DNA of 46,336 nt. Origin: Gemmatimonadota bacterium (GTDB lineage Bacteria > Gemmatimonadota > Gemmatimonadetes > Longimicrobiales > Gaopeijiaceae). The position numbers were made by a program, and so were the translations under genes. Positions 24,538 to 31,768 of this stretch are shown here, piece after piece. The notes below the pieces were generated by a model. The model was not told where the DNA came from and made no database searches. It saw nothing but the letters and a program-made list of their open reading frames with translations. The stretch lies in NCBI GenBank assembly GCA_024638305.1, contig JAHEKN010000010.1, forward strand, positions 1 to 46,336. The letters are read 5' to 3'. Positions within the stretch are counted from its first letter, which is position 1; every line of letters begins with the position of its first letter.

Positions 24538-25428
24538 TCAAACGGTGCAGAGCACGGCGGCCGCTCGCAGCGAAGCGAGTGGGTCCCGGCCGCGAGGAAC
24601 GAACTCGTGCGCGAAGTAGCCGCCGAATTCGAGATCGGCGATGGCCGTGGCGATCCCGACGTAGTTGAGCTCCTGGGTGTCGTCGATCTCGGCCCGCCCC
24701 GGTACGCCGCCCGTGTGATAGTGGGCGAACAGGTCCTGGTGCGTGCGGATCGTGCGAATCACGTCGCCCTCCATGACCTGCATGTGATAGATGTCGTACA
24801 GGAGCTTCACGCGCTCGGAGCCGACACCCTCCATGACCGCGACCCCGTAGGGCGTCTGGTCTCCAATGTAGTCGATGTGCGAGACCTTGCTGTTCAACAA
24901 TTCGACGAGGATCGTGACCCCGTGCTCCTCGGCGGTCGGCGCGCATTCGCGCAGGCAGTCAATCGAGTTGGAGATGCCCACGTCGAGCGCCATGCCACGG
25001 CGGTTCCCGAAGAAGCAGATCACGTTGGGCACGCCGCGCGCTGCCGCCTCCGGGATATGGCGCTCGAATGCCGAGATGATGGCAGGGTGGTTAGCCGGGT
25101 CGGCTAGCCCGTCCTCGATGGTGCCGGCGCCTACGCTCCCGCAGGAGACGACCAGCTCGTGGCGGTGCGCGACCTCCCATTCCTCCGGAGTCAACAGATC
25201 CACCGCCAGCAGACCGATGTCCGCGGCGGCCCGGCACAGATCGTCGAGGGGAACGTCGGCGTAGCACCAGCGGGCCACGGACTGTCTGAGCCGGCCCGCT
25301 CGCACCACGTCCGCGGTGGCGCCGCCCGCCGTGAGTCCCTGAGCCGCTTTGGCCGGTACCAGCGAGAGCGCGCCAACGCTCCCGGCCGCGATCAGCAGGT
25401 CCCTGCGTGAAACGTCGGGCGTGGTCAC
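24538..25428 (-). CDS. Tat-exported hydroxypyruvate isomerase-like TIM-barrel enzyme
   Basis: 296 residues from a GTG at 25428 with GGAGG about nine bases upstream. The N-terminus is a Tat signal (DVSRRDLLIAAGSVGAL). The mature barrel follows the Hyi pattern: a Glu in ILVELLNSK, Asp and His in LLYDIYHMQVMEGD, HYHTGGVPGR, and the final Glu in AHEFVPRG. Hyi in Escherichia coli interconverts hydroxypyruvate and tartronate semialdehyde in the cytoplasm; export by Tat is unusual for that role and suggests an altered sugar substrate in the periplasm. It lies 37 bases downstream of another exported TIM-barrel isomerase. Confidence 0.88.
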   Translation of the reverse strand: MTTPDVSRRDLLIAAGSVGALSLVPAKAAQGLTAGGATADVVRAGRLRQSVARWCYADVPLDDLCRAAADIGLLAVDLLTPEEWEVAHRHELVVSCGSVGAGTIEDGLADPANHPAIISAFERHIPEAAARGVPNVICFFGNRRGMALDVGISNSIDCLRECAPTAEEHGVTILVELLNSKVSHIDYIGDQTPYGVAVMEGVGSERVKLLYDIYHMQVMEGDVIRTIRTHQDLFAHYHTGGVPGRAEIDDTQELNYVGIATAIADLEFGGYFAHEFVPRGRDPLASLRAAAVLCTV

Positions 25429-25465
25429 TCCGGCGGTCCTCCGCTACGTCGATGGGAGTTGGGTC

Positions 25466-26353
25466 TCAGTACTCCAAGCCTGCGAGGTGGCGATAGCTGG
25501 CCACCAGCGACTGGCCGACGTCGTCCGGCCGGTCGTGCTCCACGAAATAGTGCTCGAGCCCCGCGCGTCCACTCTGGGCGAAGATCCGGGCGAAATCGAT
25601 GGCTCCCGCGCCGACGTCGACCATGGAGCCGTCCGGCGCTCGGTCCTTCACGTGACAGAGATGGAAGCGCCCCGGCCAGCGCTCGAAGTAGTCGAACGGG
25701 TCGCCGCCACCGTGGCTAATCCAGTAGAGGTCGAGCTCGAGCGGTACCAGGGCCGGGTCCGTCCCCTCCAACAATACGTCGTACGGAACGCGACCTTCGA
25801 TGGGCCTGAACTCGGCGTCGTGATTGTGATAGGCGAACCGCAGTCCACGCGCACGGCAGCGCTCGCCCACGCGGTTGAACACGGCGGCCACGCGCCGAAT
25901 GCCGTCGAGGGATTCCAGATCCGAGCGGCCGAGGGATGCCACGATCACGTACTCGTGGCCGAGGAGCGCGGCCGCGTCCAGCGTCGCCTCGGCGCGCTCC
26001 GTCAGGTCCTCGAGCGGTACGTGCGCGGCCGGGGAGATGAGGCCGCGGTCATCCAGGGCCGCACGCAGATCCGAGGGGGCCCAGCCGAAGTAGCCTGCAA
26101 ACTCGACCTCGCGGTACCCGATGGACGCCACTAGATCCAGGGTGGCCGGGACGCTTTCAGCCATGAGCGCCCGCGCGGTGTAGAGTTGGACGCCCATCCG
26201 CTCGATGCGTCCGCCGGGCTCCACACCCGAAGGCTGGCTTCCAACGGCCTCCCCGGCGCTGCCAGCCGATCCTGCCCGCTCCGCGGCCCTGCACGCCGTG
26301 GCGGCGCCGATGCCGAGGGCCGCGCTGGCCCGCACGAACGCACGTCGATCCAT
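25466..26353 (-). CDS. Exported sugar phosphate isomerase/epimerase-family protein (Tat-type signal)
   Basis: 295 residues from the ATG at 26353; the long open frame upstream is shadow of the plus-strand deacylase. The N-terminus MDRRAFVRASAALGIGAATAC looks like a Tat signal with a possible lipid-attachment Cys. The barrel begins MGVQLYTARALM and holds FAYHNHDAEF, LELDLYWISHGG, CHVKDR and a late Glu in HYFVEHD, the usual metal-binding set. It is first in the eight-gene minus-strand operon and divergent from the D-aminoacylase-like gene (87-base shared promoter region). Function on periplasmic oxidised sugars is inferred from neighbours. Confidence 0.88.
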   Translation of the reverse strand: MDRRAFVRASAALGIGAATACRAAERAGSAGSAGEAVGSQPSGVEPGGRIERMGVQLYTARALMAESVPATLDLVASIGYREVEFAGYFGWAPSDLRAALDDRGLISPAAHVPLEDLTERAEATLDAAALLGHEYVIVASLGRSDLESLDGIRRVAAVFNRVGERCRARGLRFAYHNHDAEFRPIEGRVPYDVLLEGTDPALVPLELDLYWISHGGGDPFDYFERWPGRFHLCHVKDRAPDGSMVDVGAGAIDFARIFAQSGRAGLEHYFVEHDRPDDVGQSLVASYRHLAGLEY

Positions 26354-26440
26354 CGGGGAAGCGTAACCGGTGCGCCATGGCCGGGCGACCCCTATCGTCC
26401 CCGCACGCGAGCCCGATCTCCCGCTTCCGAGGAGGGTCCG

Positions 26441-28084
26441 ATGGGCGGACGACTGCGCTCTCGAACCCACGTACTCCGTGCTGTCCTGACGCTTCTGACG
26501 TCGATGGCGGCAGCCGCCGTGACCGCGTGCGGTCCGGGAGACCGCGGGGGCGTGGCGACCACGGCCGATCTGCTCATCCTGGTCGGCGACCTGTACGACG
26601 GATCCGGCGGCGACCCCCTGCCGGGCGACGTTGCGGTCACGGACGGCCGCATCTCGTTCGTGGGCGGGACGAGCTCGGGGATGCAGGCGCTCGACACCAT
26701 CGAGGCGGCGGGCCTCATGGTCACGCCCGGCTTCATCGACATGCACAGCCACGCCGAGCTGGACGAGCCGTACGGACGGGATGGCCGGCCGTTCGTGTAC
26801 CAGGGGATCACGACGGTCGTGGTCGGACTGGACGGTGGCGGCCCGCCGGAGGTGGCGGAGCGTCTGGCGGGGTGGTCCGCGAACGGCCTCGGCGTGAACG
26901 CGCTCACGTTCGTGGGGCATGGGGCCGTCCGCAGGCAAGTGCTCGGCATGGACGACCGCGAGCCGAGCGCCGCCGAGCTCGAGGAGATGAAGGGCCTCGT
27001 GAGGAGCGCCATGGAACAGGGAGCGTTCGGCCTCTCCACCGGGCTGTTCTATGTGCCGGGCTTCTACGCCACGACCGAGGAGGTGATCGAGCTCAATCGC
27101 GTGTCCGGAGAGTACGGCGGCATTTACGACACTCATGACCGCGACCTCGGGGCCAGCTACCAGGGGATCGGATACCTGGCGTCGATCCGCGAGGGCATCC
27201 GGATCGGCGAGGAAGCGGGAACGCCCGTGATCTTCAGCCACTTCAATGCGCAGGGCGCGGCCAACTACGGCCGGGCGCCCCTCGGTGCCGAGCTGGTGGA
27301 TCGGGCCCGTGAGCGGGGCGTCGAAGTCATGGCCGCCCAGCACGTGTACACCGCCACCCAATCCAGCCTGAGCGCGTACGCGATCCCTCGCTGGGCGTCG
27401 GCCGGGGGACAGGAGGCCATGCTGGCCCGCTTCCAACACGCCGACACCGTGGCGCTGCTCGACCGCCAGACCATGGAGATGCTCGAGATCCGGGGGGGCG
27501 CGGCGAAGATTCTGTTCGCGGATCCCCGCCCGGAGCTCAACGGCAAGACGCTCGCGGATGTCGCCGCGGAGCGCGGGGCGTCGGTCCCCGCCACGGTCCG
27601 CGACATCCTCGAGGACGGAAACGCCGCCGTCATGAACCTCGACCTCTACGACATCGAGAACACGCGTTACCTGGCGACCAAGTCGTGGATGATGACATGC
27701 ACCGACGGGCGCACGCCGCAGCCCGACCAGGTGATCACCCACCCGCGGGTCTTCGGCGCCTTCACCCGCAAGCTCCGCCAGTTCGTGCTGGACGAGGGGA
27801 TCATCACGATGCCGTTCGCCATCCGAAGCATGACAGGCCTGGCGGCCGATTTCCTCGGGCTTCCCGACCGAGGGTATCTCCGGGAAGGCATGTGGGCGGA
27901 CGTGGCCGTCCTCGATCGCGAGGGCATCCGGGACATGGCGACGTTCGACGATCCGCAGCGCATTTCGGAGGGGACGGTGCATGTACTGGTGAACGGTGAG
28001 TTCGCCGTTCGGGACGGGGCGATGACCGGGGCCATGCCGGGTCGGCCCATACGCCGGGACGGAGCAACGGTCCGCGCCAACTAG
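26441..28084 (+). CDS. N-acyl-D-amino-acid deacylase-family lipoprotein
   Basis: 547 residues from the ATG at 26441, with GGAGGG six bases before it. The signal and lipobox (AAAAVTAC) are followed by a D-aminoacylase-type amidohydrolase: LLILVGDLYDGSG, then VTPGFIDMHSHAELD (metal His pair), YQGITTVVVG, GAFGLSTGLFYVPGFYAT, HFNAQGAANYG and a C-terminal GMWADVAVLD. Enzymes of this group remove acyl groups from D-amino acids or cleave D-amino-acid dipeptides with zinc. Anchoring outside the cytoplasm suggests recycling of cell-wall or environmental D-amino acids. The gene converges with the M29-fold gene, with 17 bases between them. Confidence 0.9.
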   Translation: MGGRLRSRTHVLRAVLTLLTSMAAAAVTACGPGDRGGVATTADLLILVGDLYDGSGGDPLPGDVAVTDGRISFVGGTSSGMQALDTIEAAGLMVTPGFIDMHSHAELDEPYGRDGRPFVYQGITTVVVGLDGGGPPEVAERLAGWSANGLGVNALTFVGHGAVRRQVLGMDDREPSAAELEEMKGLVRSAMEQGAFGLSTGLFYVPGFYATTEEVIELNRVSGEYGGIYDTHDRDLGASYQGIGYLASIREGIRIGEEAGTPVIFSHFNAQGAANYGRAPLGAELVDRARERGVEVMAAQHVYTATQSSLSAYAIPRWASAGGQEAMLARFQHADTVALLDRQTMEMLEIRGGAAKILFADPRPELNGKTLADVAAERGASVPATVRDILEDGNAAVMNLDLYDIENTRYLATKSWMMTCTDGRTPQPDQVITHPRVFGAFTRKLRQFVLDEGIITMPFAIRSMTGLAADFLGLPDRGYLREGMWADVAVLDREGIRDMATFDDPQRISEGTVHVLVNGEFAVRDGAMTGAMPGRPIRRDGATVRAN

Positions 28085-28101
28085 GCGGGATTTCGGTTGC
28101 G

Positions 28102-29085
28102 TCAGTCGAGGGGGAGGACCTCTCCAGCGTCCACGACGAGGCGGTCATCGAGCCAGACGCTCGGCATATAGAGCACCATGTCCATGTGCACCGCGCACTG
28201 GATCGCGCCGCCGTAGAACACGTTGTCGCCGATGGCGACGTGCACGTTGCCCCGCGCCTTCTTCTCCTCCTCGAAGTCGCCGTTCCTGCGGCAGGCCGGG
28301 TTCAGCCCGATGCCCACCTCGGCAATGTTGTCCGCGCGCGAGATGGTCTTGACGATCCGCCTGAGCTCCGCGGCGCGCGGGTCGTCACCCCCGACGTGCG
28401 TCACCCGACCGCCTTCGATCGCGAGGTCGATCGGCGGGCCCTCGCCCAGGTGGGCAATGGGGCCGTCGACCACGATACGGCCGTGCGCGGCTCCCTCGTT
28501 CGGCATCTGGGACACCTCGCCGTCGGAGAACGCCGCCTCGAGACCCGGCTCGGTCGCGTAACCGCACTCGATGACCACCTCTTCGCCCGACACCGTGGAA
28601 CGGAAGTCGGTCCCGGCAGGCGACGTCACGCGGACGGTGCTCGCCAGCTTCCAGACGGCGGCCAGTCGGTCCCCTTCCCGCTTGAGGGCACCGTAGTCGG
28701 CCAGCGCGCCGCCGCTGGTGAAGTTGTCCATGGTGCGCATGACCATGGACATGCCCCGGAGGCGCTTCGCTCGGTAGAGCGCTTTGACGGAGGCCGCGTA
28801 GGTGGGCGCGCCACCGGTCCTGGTGAGGCCGATGAGGACGTCCGCGCCTTCGAGACCGCGCTCGACCACGGGGGTCAGCTCGTTTTTCCGCTCCGTCTCA
28901 CGGCCCGGGATGGTGAGCAGCGTGAACTCGGCGCCGGCGGATTCGATGGCGCGCGCGAGCGCCCAGGCCATCTCCAACTCGCTTTCCGGATCGAGCACGA
29001 TGGCGACCTGCTCGTCAGGCCGGACCGCGAGCAGCTCGTGCACGATGAGGCGAGCGCGGTCGTCCGGGGTGGCGCGATCGGTCAT
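28102..29085 (-). CDS. M29-fold metalloenzyme (aminopeptidase/2,5-dihydroxypyridine dioxygenase-like), intact ligands
   Basis: 327 residues, no signal peptide, ATG at 29085. The sequence follows the M29 aminopeptidase/NicX family: an alternating N-domain (ARLIVHELLAVRPDEQVAIV), SDGEVSQMPNEG with candidate ligand Glu190, then GNVHVAIGDN with His282, FYGGAIQCAVHMD with the H-x-D pair His300 and Asp302, and a glycine-rich end. All the positions lost in the paralogue at 8034-9305 are kept, so it should bind metal. The family includes leucyl-type aminopeptidases and the iron dioxygenase NicX; at 327 residues it is shorter than typical M29 peptidases (about 410) and nearer NicX. I cannot choose between them from sequence alone. 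Confidence 0.82.
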   Translation of the reverse strand: MTDRATPDDRARLIVHELLAVRPDEQVAIVLDPESELEMAWALARAIESAGAEFTLLTIPGRETERKNELTPVVERGLEGADVLIGLTRTGGAPTYAASVKALYRAKRLRGMSMVMRTMDNFTSGGALADYGALKREGDRLAAVWKLASTVRVTSPAGTDFRSTVSGEEVVIECGYATEPGLEAAFSDGEVSQMPNEGAAHGRIVVDGPIAHLGEGPPIDLAIEGGRVTHVGGDDPRAAELRRIVKTISRADNIAEVGIGLNPACRRNGDFEEEKKARGNVHVAIGDNVFYGGAIQCAVHMDMVLYMPSVWLDDRLVVDAGEVLPLD

Positions 29086-29249
29086 GAGCGTCCGTGGACG
29101 TGGTTTGCGTCGGACCGCTGAGTCGCCCGAATACTCGTGGCCCAGGGCAGCGCCTGAAAGAGGGTGGACATGTCATTGATTCTCCTGCCCCTGCCACGTA
29201 CGCTCAGCCACGACCCCCTCTTCTAGACCGGTCCAACAGGGACGCCCGC

Positions 29250-29846
29250 GTGAACCGACGAGAAGCGATCCGGCAGCTCGGCGTGGGCGCTGCCCTCCCC
29301 GTCATCGGCGACCTGACCTTTGCCGAGCTCCTCGAGGTCGGGCGCGGCGTCAGGAGTGGGCTCGGCCGTCCCGAGACGGCGGTGCTGCTGGCGCTCACGG
29401 AGCGTCAGGCGATGACGGTGGCGTCGCTCGCCGAAATCATCATCCCCCGGACGGACACTCCAGGCGCCACCGACGTGGGGGTGACGACATTCATCGACCG
29501 CATCGTCGCCGAATGGTACACGGACGAGGAGCGGGGCCGCTTCGAAGCCGGACTCGCGGCACTCGACGCGCGCGCGCGCCAGCTCTTCGGAGTCGAGTTC
29601 CTCCAGGCGGGAAGCGCCGAGCAGGAGATCCTGGCGAGCGAGCTGGACCAGGAGCTCCAGGCCGCCATCCAGCGGGATCGGGAGCGCCCGAGCGGCCAGG
29701 GGTCCCGCGCGCGCGACCTGTTCTTCTATCAGATGAAGCGGCTCACCCTCACGGGCTACTTCACGTCGGAAGTGGCGATGACCGAGGTGCTGGGCTACCG
29801 GATCGTGCCCGGCGCCTATCAACCCTGCATCCCGCTAGACCCGTGA
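29250..29846 (+). CDS. Gluconate 2-dehydrogenase subunit 3-family protein (Tat-like hitchhiker subunit)
   Basis: 198 residues from a GTG at 29250; codons upstream in the same frame lack coding character. It begins NRREAIRQLGVGAALP, a Tat-like signal, followed by the family's core: ALTERQAMTVASLAEIIIPR, DTPGATDVGVTTFID and a C-terminal MTEVLGYRIVPG. Subunit 3 proteins pair with an FAD-dependent GMC catalytic subunit lacking its own signal and carry it through Tat. The stop overlaps the GMC start (GTGA), as expected. In Caulobacter the related LacA/LacB pair, with a cytochrome, oxidises lactose at C3. Confidence 0.92.
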   Translation: MNRREAIRQLGVGAALPVIGDLTFAELLEVGRGVRSGLGRPETAVLLALTERQAMTVASLAEIIIPRTDTPGATDVGVTTFIDRIVAEWYTDEERGRFEAGLAALDARARQLFGVEFLQAGSAEQEILASELDQELQAAIQRDRERPSGQGSRARDLFFYQMKRLTLTGYFTSEVAMTEVLGYRIVPGAYQPCIPLDP

Positions 29847-31558
29847 GCCGATCGCTCACCATCAGCGCCGCCGGCAGGGCCCGGCGCCAAACCCACGACG
29901 CGATCGTGGTCGGCTCGGGCATGACGGGGGGCTGGGCGGCAAAGGAGCTGACCGAGAAGGGGCTCGACACGCTCGTGTTGGAGGCCGGCCCGGAGGTCGT
30001 TCCCGAGCGCGATTTCAGCGAGCATGTGCCTCCCTGGCAGATGCCTTACAGGGGGCTCGGTGACCGTGCGGCCCTCGAGCGCGAGCAGGCAATCCAGAGC
30101 ACCTGCTACGCCTGTGACGAGCTGGGCCGCTCATTCTTCGTGAACGACCTGGAGAACCCTTACGTCCAGGAAAAGCCTTTCCTCTGGATCCGCGGGCGCC
30201 AGGTGGGCGGCAAGTCCATCATGTGGGCGCGCCACAGCTACAGGCTGTCGGACCTGGATTTCGAGGCCAACGCCCGCGAGGGGGTGGGGATCGATTGGCC
30301 GATCCGCTACGCCGACCTGGAGCCCTGGTACGACTACGTGGAGGCGTTCGCTGGGATCAGCGGGATGGCAGAGGGTCTGGCGCACCTGCCCGACAGCCGC
30401 TTCTTCCCGCCGATGCCGCTCAACTGTGTGGAGCTCCACACCCGCGAGCGTCTGATGCAGGCGTTCGGCGGCGGACGGGTCCTCACCATCGGCCGGCAGG
30501 CCATCATCACCCGGGACCACAATGGCCGCCGGGCCTGCCACTACTGCGGCCCCTGCGAGCGCGGCTGCATCACGCGCTCCTACTTCTCGAGCGTGAATGC
30601 CACCCTGCCGGCGGCTCGGGAGACCGGGCGCCTCACGCTCCGGCCGGGCAGCGTGGTCCATTCGGTGATCCACGATCCAGCGACGGGGCGCGCCACGGGC
30701 GTGCGCGTGATCGACCGCGAGACGCAGGAGGCCATCGAGTTCTTCGGGCGGATCGTCATCCTGGGGGCCTCCGCACTCGAGTCCACGCGCATCCTGCTCA
30801 ACTCCGCCACCGCCGAAGCCCCCGACGGGCTGGCCAACTCGAGCGGGGCGCTCGGGCACTACCTCATGGATCACCACATGGGGAACGGCGCGGTGGGAAG
30901 GTTCGACGGCTGGGAGAACGAGTTCTACTCCGGCCGCAGGCCCACCGGGTTCTATCTCGCCCGCTTCCGCAACGTCGACGAGCGCCACCCGGACTATCTA
31001 CGGGGGTTCGCGTACCAGGGGAGCGCCTACCGCGCCGGTTGGAACCGCGGAGTCGCCGAGCCGGGCTTCGGCGCCGAGTACAAGGAGCGCATCTCGCGCC
31101 CCGGGCCGTGGGAGCTCTCGTTCTACGGCTTCGGTGAGATGCTCCCTCGCTACGAGAACCAGGTGTCGCTCGACCCCGAGGCCGTGGACGCCTGGGGTAT
31201 TCCCGTGCTCCGCATCGACTGCGAGTGGGGCGACAACGAGCGGGCCATGATGCCCGATATGCGCTCGTCCGCGGCCGAGATGCTGGTGGCGGCGGGGGCG
31301 CGCGACGTGCGGGTGACCCAGGAGGACAATCCGCCGGGGCTCACGATCCACGAGATGGGGACCGCGCGCATGGGCCGGGACCCAGCGACATCCGTGCTGA
31401 ACGGGAACAACCAGTGTTGGGACGTACCCAACCTGTTCGTGGTCGACGGCGCGTGCATGACGTCCTCCGCCAACCAGAACCCGTCCCTGACGTACATGGC
31501 GCTGACGGCACGCGCCTGCGACTACGCCGTCGAACGGCTGCGTCGAAACGAGCTCTAA
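29843..31558 (+). CDS. FAD-dependent GMC-family sugar dehydrogenase catalytic subunit, with four-Cys motif
   Basis: 571 residues from a GTG overlapping the previous stop. FAD-binding VVGSGMTGG (22-30) and WIRGRQVGGKSIMW are followed by a four-Cys motif with Cys232, Cys235, Cys238 and Cys242 (CHYCGPCERGC). That resembles the iron-sulfur site of bacterial FAD glucose/glucoside dehydrogenases but is denser. Catalytic His lies in TIHEMGTARMG and Asn in NQNPSLTYM. It lacks a signal peptide, consistent with export with subunit 3. The likely reaction is oxidation of a sugar hydroxyl, plausibly C3 of glycosides, with electrons passed to a cytochrome. No cytochrome gene follows directly; the nearest lies at 38360. 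Confidence 0.9.
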   Translation: MSRSLTISAAGRARRQTHDAIVVGSGMTGGWAAKELTEKGLDTLVLEAGPEVVPERDFSEHVPPWQMPYRGLGDRAALEREQAIQSTCYACDELGRSFFVNDLENPYVQEKPFLWIRGRQVGGKSIMWARHSYRLSDLDFEANAREGVGIDWPIRYADLEPWYDYVEAFAGISGMAEGLAHLPDSRFFPPMPLNCVELHTRERLMQAFGGGRVLTIGRQAIITRDHNGRRACHYCGPCERGCITRSYFSSVNATLPAARETGRLTLRPGSVVHSVIHDPATGRATGVRVIDRETQEAIEFFGRIVILGASALESTRILLNSATAEAPDGLANSSGALGHYLMDHHMGNGAVGRFDGWENEFYSGRRPTGFYLARFRNVDERHPDYLRGFAYQGSAYRAGWNRGVAEPGFGAEYKERISRPGPWELSFYGFGEMLPRYENQVSLDPEAVDAWGIPVLRIDCEWGDNERAMMPDMRSSAAEMLVAAGARDVRVTQEDNPPGLTIHEMGTARMGRDPATSVLNGNNQCWDVPNLFVVDGACMTSSANQNPSLTYMALTARACDYAVERLRRNEL

Positions 31559-31562
31559 CGCC

Positions 31563-31590
31563 GACCCGGCCGGGCGCGTGCGCGCGGGTC
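31563..31590 (+). terminator. GC-rich hairpin directly after the GMC gene
   Basis: GACCCG at 31563-31568 pairs with CGGGTC at 31585-31590 and encloses a self-complementary GCGC-rich stretch. It begins four bases after the GMC stop. There is no T-run, so termination would be Rho-dependent or weak. Confidence 0.3.
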
Positions 31591-31768
31591 ATCGGCGGCG
31601 GTCATCAGCGCCAGCAGATAGCCCGCGAGCGGCGTGAACCCCGAGCACGCGTTCCGGATTGCGGCCGGAGCCGGCGACCTCGACGTTAGCCCCGGCCATC
31701 AACGGTGACGCGGACTCGGCCGGGCATCCCCAGCGTGCCCACCCGCGTGGCCTGAACCGGAGCCACGG

